From assembly GCA_002083395.1 (NCBI GenBank), contig LWDH01000036.1, positions 15,246 to 79,245 on the forward strand: a DNA stretch of 64,000 nt, in the 5' to 3' direction. The notes beneath the pieces are model-generated. The model was not told the origin of the DNA and searched no databases. It saw only the letters and a program-made list of their open reading frames with translations. The translations under genes were made by a program, and so were the position numbers. Positions 45,398-53,156 of this stretch are shown one piece after another. The first letter of the stretch is position 1. Each line of letters starts with the position of its first letter. The DNA is from Proteobacteria bacterium SG_bin4 (GTDB lineage: Bacteria > Pseudomonadota > Gammaproteobacteria > Burkholderiales > Nitrosomonadaceae).

Positions 45398-45589
45398 TTA
45401 ATAGTTGGATTTTTCTTCAGTTGAGCGAGCTTTTCCGCCACCTTCCTGATCACCCGCCGGAATTTGGTGGAAAGGCTGGATGGTTTTGCCATAGGCATCA
45501 GGATCCGGAGATTCGGGCGCTGTTGGTTTGCCACCACACGCAACTAAAACCAAAACTGCTGAAATTGCCAATAAATGTGTAATTTTCAT
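45398..45589 (-). CDS. Small lipoprotein of 63 residues
   Basis: MKITHLLAISAVLVLVACGG gives a lipobox (LVAC, Cys18), so the product should be a lipidated periplasmic or outer-membrane protein with about 45 mature residues. The mature part is hydrophilic (PESPDPDAYGKTIQPFHQIP). It has its own terminator and an FNR-type palindrome upstream. It resembles the short lipoproteins often annotated as hypothetical. Function unknown. Confidence 0.7.
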   Translation of the reverse strand: MKITHLLAISAVLVLVACGGKPTAPESPDPDAYGKTIQPFHQIPAGDQEGGGKARSTEEKSNY

Positions 45590-45672
45590 TTAGAAACCTT
45601 CTGTCTGTATGTTAATAATTCAATTTTTTGTTACGACAGTGGGAAGAGTACCGGGTAAGACAGGTTGAAACT

Positions 45673-45686
45673 TTGATCTGAATCAA
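45673..45686. promoter_or_regulatory. FNR/Anr-type binding site
   Basis: TTGAT-CTGA-ATCAA is a perfect match to the FNR consensus. The centre is about 90 nt before the small lipoprotein ATG (minus) and 72 nt before the Mut7-C ATG (plus). A -10-like TAAATA (45706-45711) on the plus side lies 29 nt from the centre, near the spacing of a class II activation site. Confidence 0.5.
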
Positions 45687-45751
45687 ATTAACGCAATCTC
45701 GGATTTAAATACTCCATCTTTGATTACGCTTTTTCATAGACTTCGTATTCG

Positions 45752-46504
45752 ATGGCTCAGATCGGAATACATTTTTATCAAACGCTCAATGATTTCATCG
45801 CACCAGCACTCCGTGACCAAGAAATCAATCACTGTTTTTTTCGCAGAGCATCGGTAAAGGATATGATTGAATCGTTTAACGTGCCGCATACCGAAGTTGC
45901 ACTGATTCTGGTCAATGGTCATGCAGTTAATTTTGACTATCTGGTGCAAGATAGCGACCAAATCGAAGTTTATCCAACGTTCGAAAACTGCCCGCCATCA
46001 GCACGGTTGCGCCTTCGCCCGGAGATACCGCAGCCGCTGACATTTGTGGCCGACACCAATCTCGGCAAACTGGCGCGTTATTTACGGTTGCTTGGTTTTG
46101 ACTGTCTCTATCGGAACGATTATGACGACAAAAGCATCGCTGAAATTTCGCATGACCAGGAACGGATGCTGCTAACCCGGGATCGATCTCTTTTGCAACG
46201 CAGAATTATTACCTTTGGTTATTTTGTAAGAGCGGATAACCCCAAAATACAGATTCACGAAGTTTTAAAAAAATTTGATTTGTACTCTACGATCAAACCC
46301 CTCACACGCTGCACGCGTTGCAATGGCAAATTAGCGAAAATCCACAAAGAACAAATAGAACACCGCTTGCAGCCACTCACAAAAAAATACTACAGCAACT
46401 TTTTAACTTGCCCAAATTGCGGGCAGATATACTGGCAAGGCAGCCACCACTCGCGTATACAGGCCCTGATTGACGAATTCACCAATAACTGGCCAATTCC
46501 ATAA
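45752..46504 (+). CDS. Mut7-C RNase-domain protein with ubiquitin-like N-terminus
   Basis: This 250-residue cytoplasmic protein combines an N-terminal ubiquitin-like Ub-Mut7C domain (residues 1-80) with a Mut7-C PIN-like domain. The PIN-like segment is FVADTNLGKLARYLRLLGFD, then DYDDKSIAE and LLTRDRSLL, with the acidic residues expected for metal binding. A C-terminal zinc ribbon has CTRC and CPNC. The family is predicted to be an RNase; the ribonuclease activity of bacterial members is not well characterised. The reading frame starts at ATG without a good ribosome site. Confidence 0.85.
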   Translation: MAQIGIHFYQTLNDFIAPALRDQEINHCFFRRASVKDMIESFNVPHTEVALILVNGHAVNFDYLVQDSDQIEVYPTFENCPPSARLRLRPEIPQPLTFVADTNLGKLARYLRLLGFDCLYRNDYDDKSIAEISHDQERMLLTRDRSLLQRRIITFGYFVRADNPKIQIHEVLKKFDLYSTIKPLTRCTRCNGKLAKIHKEQIEHRLQPLTKKYYSNFLTCPNCGQIYWQGSHHSRIQALIDEFTNNWPIP

Positions 46505-46546
46505 CACCTTATTAATAGTCGATTACTGTTCGAGTAGCGCACCTAA

Positions 46547-46966
46547 TCAATCAATACAAATTGTCTCCTCGATTTGCCGGAACATCGAGTTGGCAGAAAA
46601 GCCAAACCACTTAGAGGACTCGGTGCGATGCGCACCGATCACATCACCTGTGGCGTCCCGATCGGGATAAAGCAACAGCGTGATCGAACGGGCTTGGTGA
46701 TGTTCACAATCAAACTCATACTGCGTTTTAACCGCACGGAAACCGCCCTTTTGTATTTCTTCGTAACTGGATAACACCCATATTTTGCGCATTACTCCAT
46801 TCTTATGAATCGAGTCCGGATCAAAAAAATGCGACTGGTTGTTTTCTGCTGGAATATCCAATTTGATCCATTTCGCATACACAGGGTTGGCGATCAACAG
46901 CAGCAACATGGATAAGCAATTTCTCATATTTTTACGACTAAAATCCGGTTTTTTTAGCTTCTTCAT
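46547..46966 (-). CDS. Exported protein, surface-adhesin E-like
   Basis: This 139-residue exported protein has a signal peptide (CLSMLLLLIANPVYA) after a basic 14-residue N-terminus. The mature domain resembles the surface-adhesin protein E family, recognised by WIKLDIPAENNQSHFFDPDS, RKIWVLSSYEEI and a Cys in FDCEHHQARS paired with a C-terminal Cys (EETICID). Despite the family name, adhesion has not been shown here. A second ATG at residue 14 is an alternative. Confidence 0.6.
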   Translation of the reverse strand: MKKLKKPDFSRKNMRNCLSMLLLLIANPVYAKWIKLDIPAENNQSHFFDPDSIHKNGVMRKIWVLSSYEEIQKGGFRAVKTQYEFDCEHHQARSITLLLYPDRDATGDVIGAHRTESSKWFGFSANSMFRQIEETICID

Positions 46967-47302
46967 CCGTTTGTACTCCCAAGTACGAAGTCATTCATGC
47001 ACGCTTCGTGCCTTTCTGCAACAATGCAATAATAGTGAACCATTTTGCCATTAAATAGTTTTAACTGCAGGCGTTTTTCCACTATTCTTATCATCCAATC
47101 AGGCAGGTCAAACCGATCACTTAATTCGCAAAATTCTCTCGAATTATCACGGTCATAGATCTGTTATGAATTTGAAAATTTCTGACACGACAATTTTTAT
47201 GAAAAATACTGCATTGCATCTGGTTTGCGGTGCTCTTCTTATGAATTCTCAAAGGTACTGGTAACTATAAAAATCATGGATAGTCTTAATCTGGAGTTGA
47301 AT
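46967..47302. other. Intergenic region upstream of tolQ-like gene
   Basis: These 336 nt hold no gene I can support. A small hairpin GCACG-CTT-CGTGC (46999-47011) is followed by CTTTCTG, a weak terminator-like arrangement. The promoter of the tolQ-like operon must lie here but I cannot place it. Confidence 0.35.
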
Positions 47303-47953
47303 ATGATGGAAGAATTAAATCAGGCCTGGATAATGTTGAAACTTGGCGGGATCATCATCATCCCGCTGGTTTTATTGGGTGTAATCGCAGTCGCGATTAT
47401 GCTTGAAAAGGCATTTATCTATTGGCGGTATGCGCGGCTTTCTAGCGATTTGCTTAATCTGGTGGAAACCTATGGCTTCAAATGGAACGATCTGGAAAAA
47501 ATTCTTTCCGGGCTGGACAGCCGTCACTATTACAAACGTTTTTTTGAAGTTGTCATTTCCAATCGTCATCAACCCGCCTGGTGGACGGAATCGCGCGCCG
47601 CCGATGAAGCTCAAATCATTGAAGAAGCACTGGCACGACGGCTCTGGGCCTTGGAAACCATAGTCACTGCTGCACCGTTACTGGGTCTGGTCGGAACCGT
47701 GATCGGCATGATGCGCGCATTCCAGGTCATCGGCAGTGAAGGCTTAGTGAATCCAACCGCAGTCACGGGCGGTGTTGCAGAAGCTTTGATTGCTACCGTC
47801 GTTGGACTAGCGATTGCGCTGGTTGCACTATTTGGTTTCAATTATTTCTCCCGTTTGCAGTCGCTAACCATGGATGAAATGGAGCGCTTAGGTACTCGGT
47901 TGATTGATAACATCCGTCTGGATCAACAGGACAATCTCGATGAAACTGCGTAA
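47303..47953 (+). CDS. TolQ/ExbB/MotA-family proton channel
   Basis: The start at MMEELNQAWI is chosen because GGAG lies 6 nt upstream; the frame continues further upstream without a ribosome site. The 216-residue inner-membrane protein has three membrane helices (IIIIPLVLLGVIAVAIMLEK; TIVTAAPLLGLVGTVIGMMR; ALIATVVGLAIALVALFGFN). The cytoplasmic domain sits between helices 1 and 2. It forms a proton-motive-force motor with the ExbD/TolR-like protein, encoded with a 14-nt overlap. Confidence 0.9.
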   Translation: MMEELNQAWIMLKLGGIIIIPLVLLGVIAVAIMLEKAFIYWRYARLSSDLLNLVETYGFKWNDLEKILSGLDSRHYYKRFFEVVISNRHQPAWWTESRAADEAQIIEEALARRLWALETIVTAAPLLGLVGTVIGMMRAFQVIGSEGLVNPTAVTGGVAEALIATVVGLAIALVALFGFNYFSRLQSLTMDEMERLGTRLIDNIRLDQQDNLDETA

Positions 47954-48341
47954 ATCCCGATCAATCCAGAAAGGCAAAATCGAGATCATCCCGATGATCG
48001 ATGTGATGTTTTTCTTGCTGGCAACCTTCATGCTGGCTTCGTTATCGATGCAAAACTTGGACTCGTTACAAGTCGATCTGCCCGAAGGACAAGCGGAAAA
48101 GCTGAGCGCGGAAAAACCGGTCACGCTGACATTAACCAAAGACAGCAAAATTTATATTAATCAAACGGCCGTCACGCTCGATACGCTGGCCGGGACGCTA
48201 AAACCACTGCTTGCAGACTCCAAGCAAAAACTGATCGTATCCGCAGATACTGAGGCTCCACAAGGAATCGTGGTACAAGCCATGCTGCGTGCCCGTACTG
48301 CCGGCGCACAGCATTTCTTGATTGCGGTAAGACACAAATAG
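47940..48341 (+). CDS. TolR/ExbD-family protein
   Basis: This 133-residue protein starts MKLRKSRSIQKGKIEIIPMI and has one membrane helix carrying the conserved Asp (IPMIDVMFFLLATFML), the residue that couples protons to work. A periplasmic ExbD/TolR domain follows (VTLTLTKDSKIYINQTAV). It overlaps the tolQ-like gene by 14 nt and precedes the TonB-like gene by 9 nt. Confidence 0.9.
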   Translation: MKLRKSRSIQKGKIEIIPMIDVMFFLLATFMLASLSMQNLDSLQVDLPEGQAEKLSAEKPVTLTLTKDSKIYINQTAVTLDTLAGTLKPLLADSKQKLIVSADTEAPQGIVVQAMLRARTAGAQHFLIAVRHK

Positions 48342-48350
48342 CGCAGATAC

Positions 48351-49217
48351 ATGGCAAGTTCACGATCGAGAGAAGTTCGCCTGTGGTGGCCATTGCCGCT
48401 AGCTGCGCTCATTTGGCTGCTGATCGTCTGGGCTTTGGGATTTTTTTTATCAATGCCGGAAGTTGAAATTGAAACGCCGCCACCTATCGCGGCGAGTTTC
48501 ATCGACCTACACGAAGATGAAAACGCTAACAGCTCCATGCCTGCCACTGCACCCAGCCCGGCTCCGGTGCAACCGGAAAAACCGAAAGCCGTAGAGGAGC
48601 CTAAACCAACCCCCAAAACGTTACCCCGGCCGGCGCCAGCGCCGTCATCGCGACCGCAGACCAAACCCAAAGCTGCCGAGCAACCTAAACTCAAGACACC
48701 CGTACCGGCAAAAGAAGTTGCTAAACCTGCACCTTCAGCGCAACCGCCCGCCGATGCGCCAACCGACTTATCCGAATATATTAAAGCCCGCCGCCAAGCA
48801 GCAGGGATCGACAATCCGGAAACAGCCGCTCCTAGTAGCAGCGCCGCAAAACAGCTATCCGCTGACGAAATCCGTATGGCCAATATCCGGCGTAATCTGC
48901 AAAACCCTGGCACCAGCGGAATTTTCCAAATTATGCGCATCGGCCCGCGCACTGCGGAATTCTCGTTCCGCGCCTGGACAACAGGACAAAGTAATCCGCG
49001 CTTGCAAATGATCCAAGTCACTGCGGGTCCGGAAGGCGATATCGAGCGCGCCATCATCCGCCGCATGATCCAATTGATCCGGGAATATTACAAGGAAGAT
49101 TTCAACTGGGAATCGCACCGTTTGCATCGCGTAGTTGTGCTATCGGCGCGAGAAAAAGATACTGCGGCGCTGGAAGATTTTTTGATGCGCGAGTTCTTTG
49201 TAAACCCGGTTCGATAA
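48351..49217 (+). CDS. TonB/TolA-like protein with unrecognised C-terminal domain
   Basis: This 288-residue protein has an N-terminal anchor (PLPLAALIWLLIVWALGFFL) followed by a long Pro/Lys/Ala-rich region (residues 55-145; KPKAVEEPKPTPKTLPRP), as in TonB and TolA. The C-terminal domain (residues 170-288; IFQIMRIGPRTAEFSFRAWT and VTAGPEGDIERAIIRRMIQL) lacks the TonB YP motif and looks like a distinct fold. It may be the periplasmic effector of the TolQ/TolR-like motor. Tol-Pal and TonB systems proper are probably encoded elsewhere. Confidence 0.65.
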   Translation: MASSRSREVRLWWPLPLAALIWLLIVWALGFFLSMPEVEIETPPPIAASFIDLHEDENANSSMPATAPSPAPVQPEKPKAVEEPKPTPKTLPRPAPAPSSRPQTKPKAAEQPKLKTPVPAKEVAKPAPSAQPPADAPTDLSEYIKARRQAAGIDNPETAAPSSSAAKQLSADEIRMANIRRNLQNPGTSGIFQIMRIGPRTAEFSFRAWTTGQSNPRLQMIQVTAGPEGDIERAIIRRMIQLIREYYKEDFNWESHRLHRVVVLSAREKDTAALEDFLMREFFVNPVR

Positions 49218-49347
49218 AAATACTTTAAGGTTCCTCTCAGCGCGTCGTATTTAATAGAACTCTTCGCTTTTACAGTTCGTTGGATTCATCTGAGAAACAA
49301 CTGTTTTTTTTGAAATTTAATCGCTCTAACTTTTTCAATTGCCGGTA

Positions 49348-50637
49348 ATGATCAGCAACTCAAGTATAGAAATCCCCATTCTGGATTTAAAAGTGGGCAT
49401 GTATGTCAGCAAACTGGATCGTCCATGGCTAGACACACCATTTCCACTGCAGGGGGTGCTGATGCGGACAGAAAAAGATATTCAAGCATTAAAAAATATT
49501 TGCCAGTTTGTCTTTGTCGACGTTGAACGCAGCGAACCTTTCGTGGTGCAGAAACATTTACCTTTCGCCGTTTCTAACATCGCAGCAGCATCAGCAGCAA
49601 ATCGGAATCCCTCACATCCGGATAATAGCCAGAAGCAGTTTCAACTCGACCCAATTCTGCAACGCGTAAAAACATACGAGGATTTCCGTACTGCCGAACA
49701 GGAAATACCTGCTGCCACGAAAGCATACAATTTCACACTCGCCTTGTTAGACGATATTACAAACAATATCGAACGCGACATTAAATTTGATATACACGCT
49801 GCACATGAAGTCGTGGATACCTTATGCGAAAGTGTTATCCGCAACCCGGACGCAGCGCTGCTGCTGGCTCAGCTGAAATCAACCGGAAAGGAATTATACG
49901 ACAGCGCAGTCAAAACTTCGGTGCACATGCTCGCATTCGGCAGGCACTTGGGCCTTCCGCGCCGGGAATTATCGGTGCTTGGATTAGGCGGGTTGCTGAT
50001 GGATATTGGCAAGCAACGCCTGCCTAAAGAAATACAGGCGAAAAGGAGCATGTATCTGAAACCTGCGGAACGAAAATTGATGAAACAGCATATTGCCTAC
50101 AGTCAAGAAATCGTCACGCGATTATGCAATGTCACCGATGACGTCATCAAGATCGTTACCCAGCATCATGAACGCGAAAATGGCAATGGCTATCCGCTTA
50201 GTTTATATGCCAATCAAATCCATCCCTACGGCCGTATGGCTGCAGTTGTTGATAGCTATGAAGAATTGATCTGGGGCCAACCTGGAATGCCCGGTTTGCG
50301 GCCATTCGAGGCGATCAAGGAATTAAAAGGAAATGCTCAGAATGGCCTCAATTTTGCGTTGGTGGAACAATTCGCCCATTGCATCAGTATCTTCCCGGTT
50401 GGCTGCTTGGTCGAGCTCAACACCGGAGAAGTTGCGATTGTACTCTCGCAGAATCGGACTCAACGGTTCTTGCCGCGCATTATGATCATTTGCGATGCAA
50501 AGAAAAAACCTTACGATAATCCCATCACTATCGATCTAAAAAAATTCGACCTCAGTCCGGCCGGAGTTCCCTATAAAATCACCAATGACTTACCCCAGGG
50601 CGCTTACGGAATCGATCCGAAGAGATTCTATCTGTAG
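49348..50637 (+). CDS. HD-GYP protein with degenerate HD motif
   Basis: The start is ATG 49348 (MISNSSIEIPILDL); an upstream TTG is less likely, and neither has a clear ribosome site. The 429-residue protein has an N-terminal DUF3391-like region (residues 1-130; ILDLKVGMYVSKLDRPWL) and an HD-GYP domain. The first metal-binding motif reads LLMDIGK, so the usual His is Met218, while HHERENGNGYP retains the second part. VVDSYEEL replaces VxDxYDAL. It may bind rather than hydrolyse c-di-GMP, or use another mechanism. The EAL gene starts 11 nt downstream. Confidence 0.85.
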   Translation: MISNSSIEIPILDLKVGMYVSKLDRPWLDTPFPLQGVLMRTEKDIQALKNICQFVFVDVERSEPFVVQKHLPFAVSNIAAASAANRNPSHPDNSQKQFQLDPILQRVKTYEDFRTAEQEIPAATKAYNFTLALLDDITNNIERDIKFDIHAAHEVVDTLCESVIRNPDAALLLAQLKSTGKELYDSAVKTSVHMLAFGRHLGLPRRELSVLGLGGLLMDIGKQRLPKEIQAKRSMYLKPAERKLMKQHIAYSQEIVTRLCNVTDDVIKIVTQHHERENGNGYPLSLYANQIHPYGRMAAVVDSYEELIWGQPGMPGLRPFEAIKELKGNAQNGLNFALVEQFAHCISIFPVGCLVELNTGEVAIVLSQNRTQRFLPRIMIICDAKKKPYDNPITIDLKKFDLSPAGVPYKITNDLPQGAYGIDPKRFYL

Positions 50638-50648
50638 CATCTTCCATC

Positions 50649-51983
50649 ATGCCGGTTTTAAGTTACTCAAATTTTTTCCAAGCCGCAGAACGCAAGTTAT
50701 CGGATAACCGCAATGCCTGCGGAAATCATGCTGTTTTGACAGTAAATCTAGGGCGGCTTGCAGAACTCGACGGCATACTGGGTTATGCCGCAGTCGATCA
50801 AATAATACAGACTATTTCCAAGCAATTGGCAGACGCGCTTAATCCTGGGGATTTAATCGGTATTACCGGACGGCATCAAGTCAGTTGCCTTTTGGTTAAT
50901 TTACTCGCGAATGCCCATGCCCTATTAGCAGCTCATAAAATTTTAAGAATTCTGACCGTGCCGTTTACCCTTGGCGCACACAATATACTGTTGAATCCCT
51001 GCATCGGGGTTGCGTATGGTCGCGAGAAAAAAAGCACGATCGATCTGATGATGCGCAACGCAAGCCTTGCCATACAACAAGCGCTGCAAGAAAAAGAACA
51101 GATTAAGCTTTTTGTGGAAAATCCGGAAGATACCTATCTAACCCAGCTCCACCTTTGGTCTGACTTGAACGAAGCAATAGAAACAAATGCCCTGCATTTA
51201 CAATTCCAACCGCAGTTCAACACTGTCAGCGGCAAAATTGAATCGACGGAAGCACTGCTGCGCTGGACACATCCACAGCATGGACCGATTAGAACCGATA
51301 AGTTGATTCAGGTCGCGGAAGGCACGATACTGATGCCCAAACTAACGCAATGGGTTTTACATACCGCATTACGCGAGTGTTCTGCGTTCCGCACAGCAGG
51401 GATTGATGCGGGAGTATCCATCAATTTCTCCGCTGACGATTTGCGCGAACCGGACATCATCGATTTGACTGCGCAAGCACTGGATATCTGGAATGTTCCT
51501 CCCGGCCGTATTACCGTTGAAGTAACCGAAACCGCTGTGATGGAAACCAACCGGAATATTCTTGACACACTCAACCATCTGAAAGACATGGGATTGAAAC
51601 TCTCCATGGATGATTTCGGTACCGGTTATTCGTCGATGTCGCGCATGCTGGAGCTGCCGTTGGACGAAGTCAAAATCGATATGATTTTCGTGAGAGAAAT
51701 GACAAAGCACCCGAAACACGAGAGAATTGTCGACTCCATCATTAACCTTGCGCATCAATTGAATTTAACCGTCGTTGCGGAAGGTGTGGAAGATCTCGAT
51801 ACCTTCAGGCGGTTGGCGGTGCTTGGTTGCGATGTGATCCAAGGATATTTGATTGGCAAGCCGATGCCGCTCACGGATTTCATCAAAACCGTCAGCCAGC
51901 AATCCTTCGAATTTCTTCAACCGGTAGCGCCCGAATCCGCAAACGGTTATCAATCGATTCCCGGAATGTTAAATTCACGTTGA
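50649..51983 (+). CDS. EAL-domain phosphodiesterase with degenerate GGDEF
   Basis: This 444-residue cytoplasmic protein has a GGDEF-like domain in which the active motif is replaced by GRHQV (about residues 74-78), so it should not make c-di-GMP. The EAL domain looks active: EALLRW (EAL), INFSADDL, VEVTETAVM, DDFGTGYSSM, KIDMIF, VAEGVED, and QGYLIGKPM. It probably hydrolyses c-di-GMP to pGpG. It lies right after the HD-GYP gene, so the two are likely cotranscribed. No membrane segment or signal peptide is seen. Confidence 0.92.
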   Translation: MPVLSYSNFFQAAERKLSDNRNACGNHAVLTVNLGRLAELDGILGYAAVDQIIQTISKQLADALNPGDLIGITGRHQVSCLLVNLLANAHALLAAHKILRILTVPFTLGAHNILLNPCIGVAYGREKKSTIDLMMRNASLAIQQALQEKEQIKLFVENPEDTYLTQLHLWSDLNEAIETNALHLQFQPQFNTVSGKIESTEALLRWTHPQHGPIRTDKLIQVAEGTILMPKLTQWVLHTALRECSAFRTAGIDAGVSINFSADDLREPDIIDLTAQALDIWNVPPGRITVEVTETAVMETNRNILDTLNHLKDMGLKLSMDDFGTGYSSMSRMLELPLDEVKIDMIFVREMTKHPKHERIVDSIINLAHQLNLTVVAEGVEDLDTFRRLAVLGCDVIQGYLIGKPMPLTDFIKTVSQQSFEFLQPVAPESANGYQSIPGMLNSR

Positions 51984-52459
51984 TCGATCAACAAGCCAGC
52001 CTCAGAAAAAAACGTTTCACTGAATTTTGACACCGGAATATCCCGGCATTCGTGATCTGCAATCAATCGTCCGTTCTTTTCCACCGCAACCCCGTCTTTC
52101 GGTCCCCAGCCCTTCCCAATCGCAGTATAGACAATGTAGTGATATGGTTCGCTGATAAATCTCAGATAGCCGCCACCACCGCCGGAAAACATCAAGGTCC
52201 GGGCTTGCACGAATTGAGCATTGGGTGTTGATTGCGGCACTGTTGGCAGGGTTAACTCAATTCTGCCTGATTGTCCGAATCGATATTGCAGATAGCCGCT
52301 GTTTGCGGATAAATCGTTCGACGCGCAGACCGAAACCGTTTTCTTACCCAGCGAACAAGAAAAAATGACTTGTTCCTGTTGCTTGCAGAGTGTCTCCGCC
52401 GCGCCAAAGGGTGTAACGATCAAACCGATCAAACCGCCGAGATACGTGATCGCTCTCAC
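51950..52459 (-). CDS. Exported protein coupled to GH19 hydrolase gene
   Basis: This 169-residue protein has a signal peptide (ITYLGGLIGLIVTPFGAAE) and three Cys in the first part of the mature region (TLCKQQEQVIFSCSLGKKTV, SVCASND). The rest is beta-rich (LMFSGGGGGYLRFISEPYHY). I do not recognise the family with certainty; the FSCSLGKK context recalls lysozyme-inhibitor-like beta-barrels but the match is weak. Its start overlaps the GH19 stop by 4 nt, so the genes are translationally coupled. Its 3' end overlaps the convergent EAL gene by 34 nt. Confidence 0.65.
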   Translation of the reverse strand: MRAITYLGGLIGLIVTPFGAAETLCKQQEQVIFSCSLGKKTVSVCASNDLSANSGYLQYRFGQSGRIELTLPTVPQSTPNAQFVQARTLMFSGGGGGYLRFISEPYHYIVYTAIGKGWGPKDGVAVEKNGRLIADHECRDIPVSKFSETFFSEAGLLIDQREFNIPGID

Positions 52460-53055
52460 GTCAACACTGCATAATATTTTTTGAAATGACTGATCCGGTC
52501 ATCCAATCCCAGCGTCCCGCCATTCACTTTCTTGGTAATTTTTGTCACGACATCGTCGCTCGCGCCTTGATCGGCCAATTCGTTGAGTGCTTTGGTGCTC
52601 CAGAACCATGCAGCAGACAACAATGGGTATTTGGTTTTGACCCAATCCGGATTGGCTATTACATCATCGCCAATCGCTTTGGCAAACGCGCTGTAATTGT
52701 CTTTACCGGTGAGTTGGATATAACCCCGGCCACGGTATTTATAGCCTTTCTTGCTGGCTTCGTCGCCGTTACCCATGCGATTGGCATACACTCGCGAGGC
52801 GATTTTTTCCGGTTGACGGGCGTATCCATTCGCCAGATCATCGGGAAAATATTTGGGAAATACCTTTTTCAATCCATCCGCGGAATAATTCAGATTTTCT
52901 TCCAGGGCCTTGAATTCCGCGCTTTCGTGCGCGCACTGCGCGAGAAAATGCGCCAGGCGCAGGGGTGAATCGATAGCGAATTTGGCGGCGCAATCGGGAA
53001 TTTGAACCAGTACGGCATCGGGAACATGCGGTTTCAGCTTGTCTACGGATAACAT
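52456..53055 (-). CDS. GH19-family peptidoglycan hydrolase or chitinase
   Basis: This 199-residue protein has the lysozyme-like GH19 fold seen in phage endolysins. The start is MLSVDKLKPHVPDAVLV, with GGGAGG 6 nt upstream. The catalytic Glu is in HFLAQCAHESAEF. The conserved YRGRGYIQLTGKDNY and the surrounding NADGL/KVFPKYFPDDLA pattern support the family. No signal peptide is present, so it must be released by lysis or a dedicated secretion system, or act in the cytoplasm. It is followed by an exported protein gene with 4-nt overlap. Divergent from mutL. Confidence 0.85.
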   Translation of the reverse strand: MLSVDKLKPHVPDAVLVQIPDCAAKFAIDSPLRLAHFLAQCAHESAEFKALEENLNYSADGLKKVFPKYFPDDLANGYARQPEKIASRVYANRMGNGDEASKKGYKYRGRGYIQLTGKDNYSAFAKAIGDDVIANPDWVKTKYPLLSAAWFWSTKALNELADQGASDDVVTKITKKVNGGTLGLDDRISHFKKYYAVLT

Positions 53056-53156
53056 TTTCACCCTCCCAGATTGTTGACAGTTAAACGATTGGTCAACGTA
53101 CAATGAATGCGTTGTCCTTCCGCATTATAATCACAAATTTACAGTCACAACTTGTT

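Noticed and set aside
48161..49066. Long open frame (301 codons) on the minus strand of the TonB-like gene
   Set aside because: Antisense to a proline/lysine-rich gene; composition of such genes leaves the opposite strand open. No domain or start signal.
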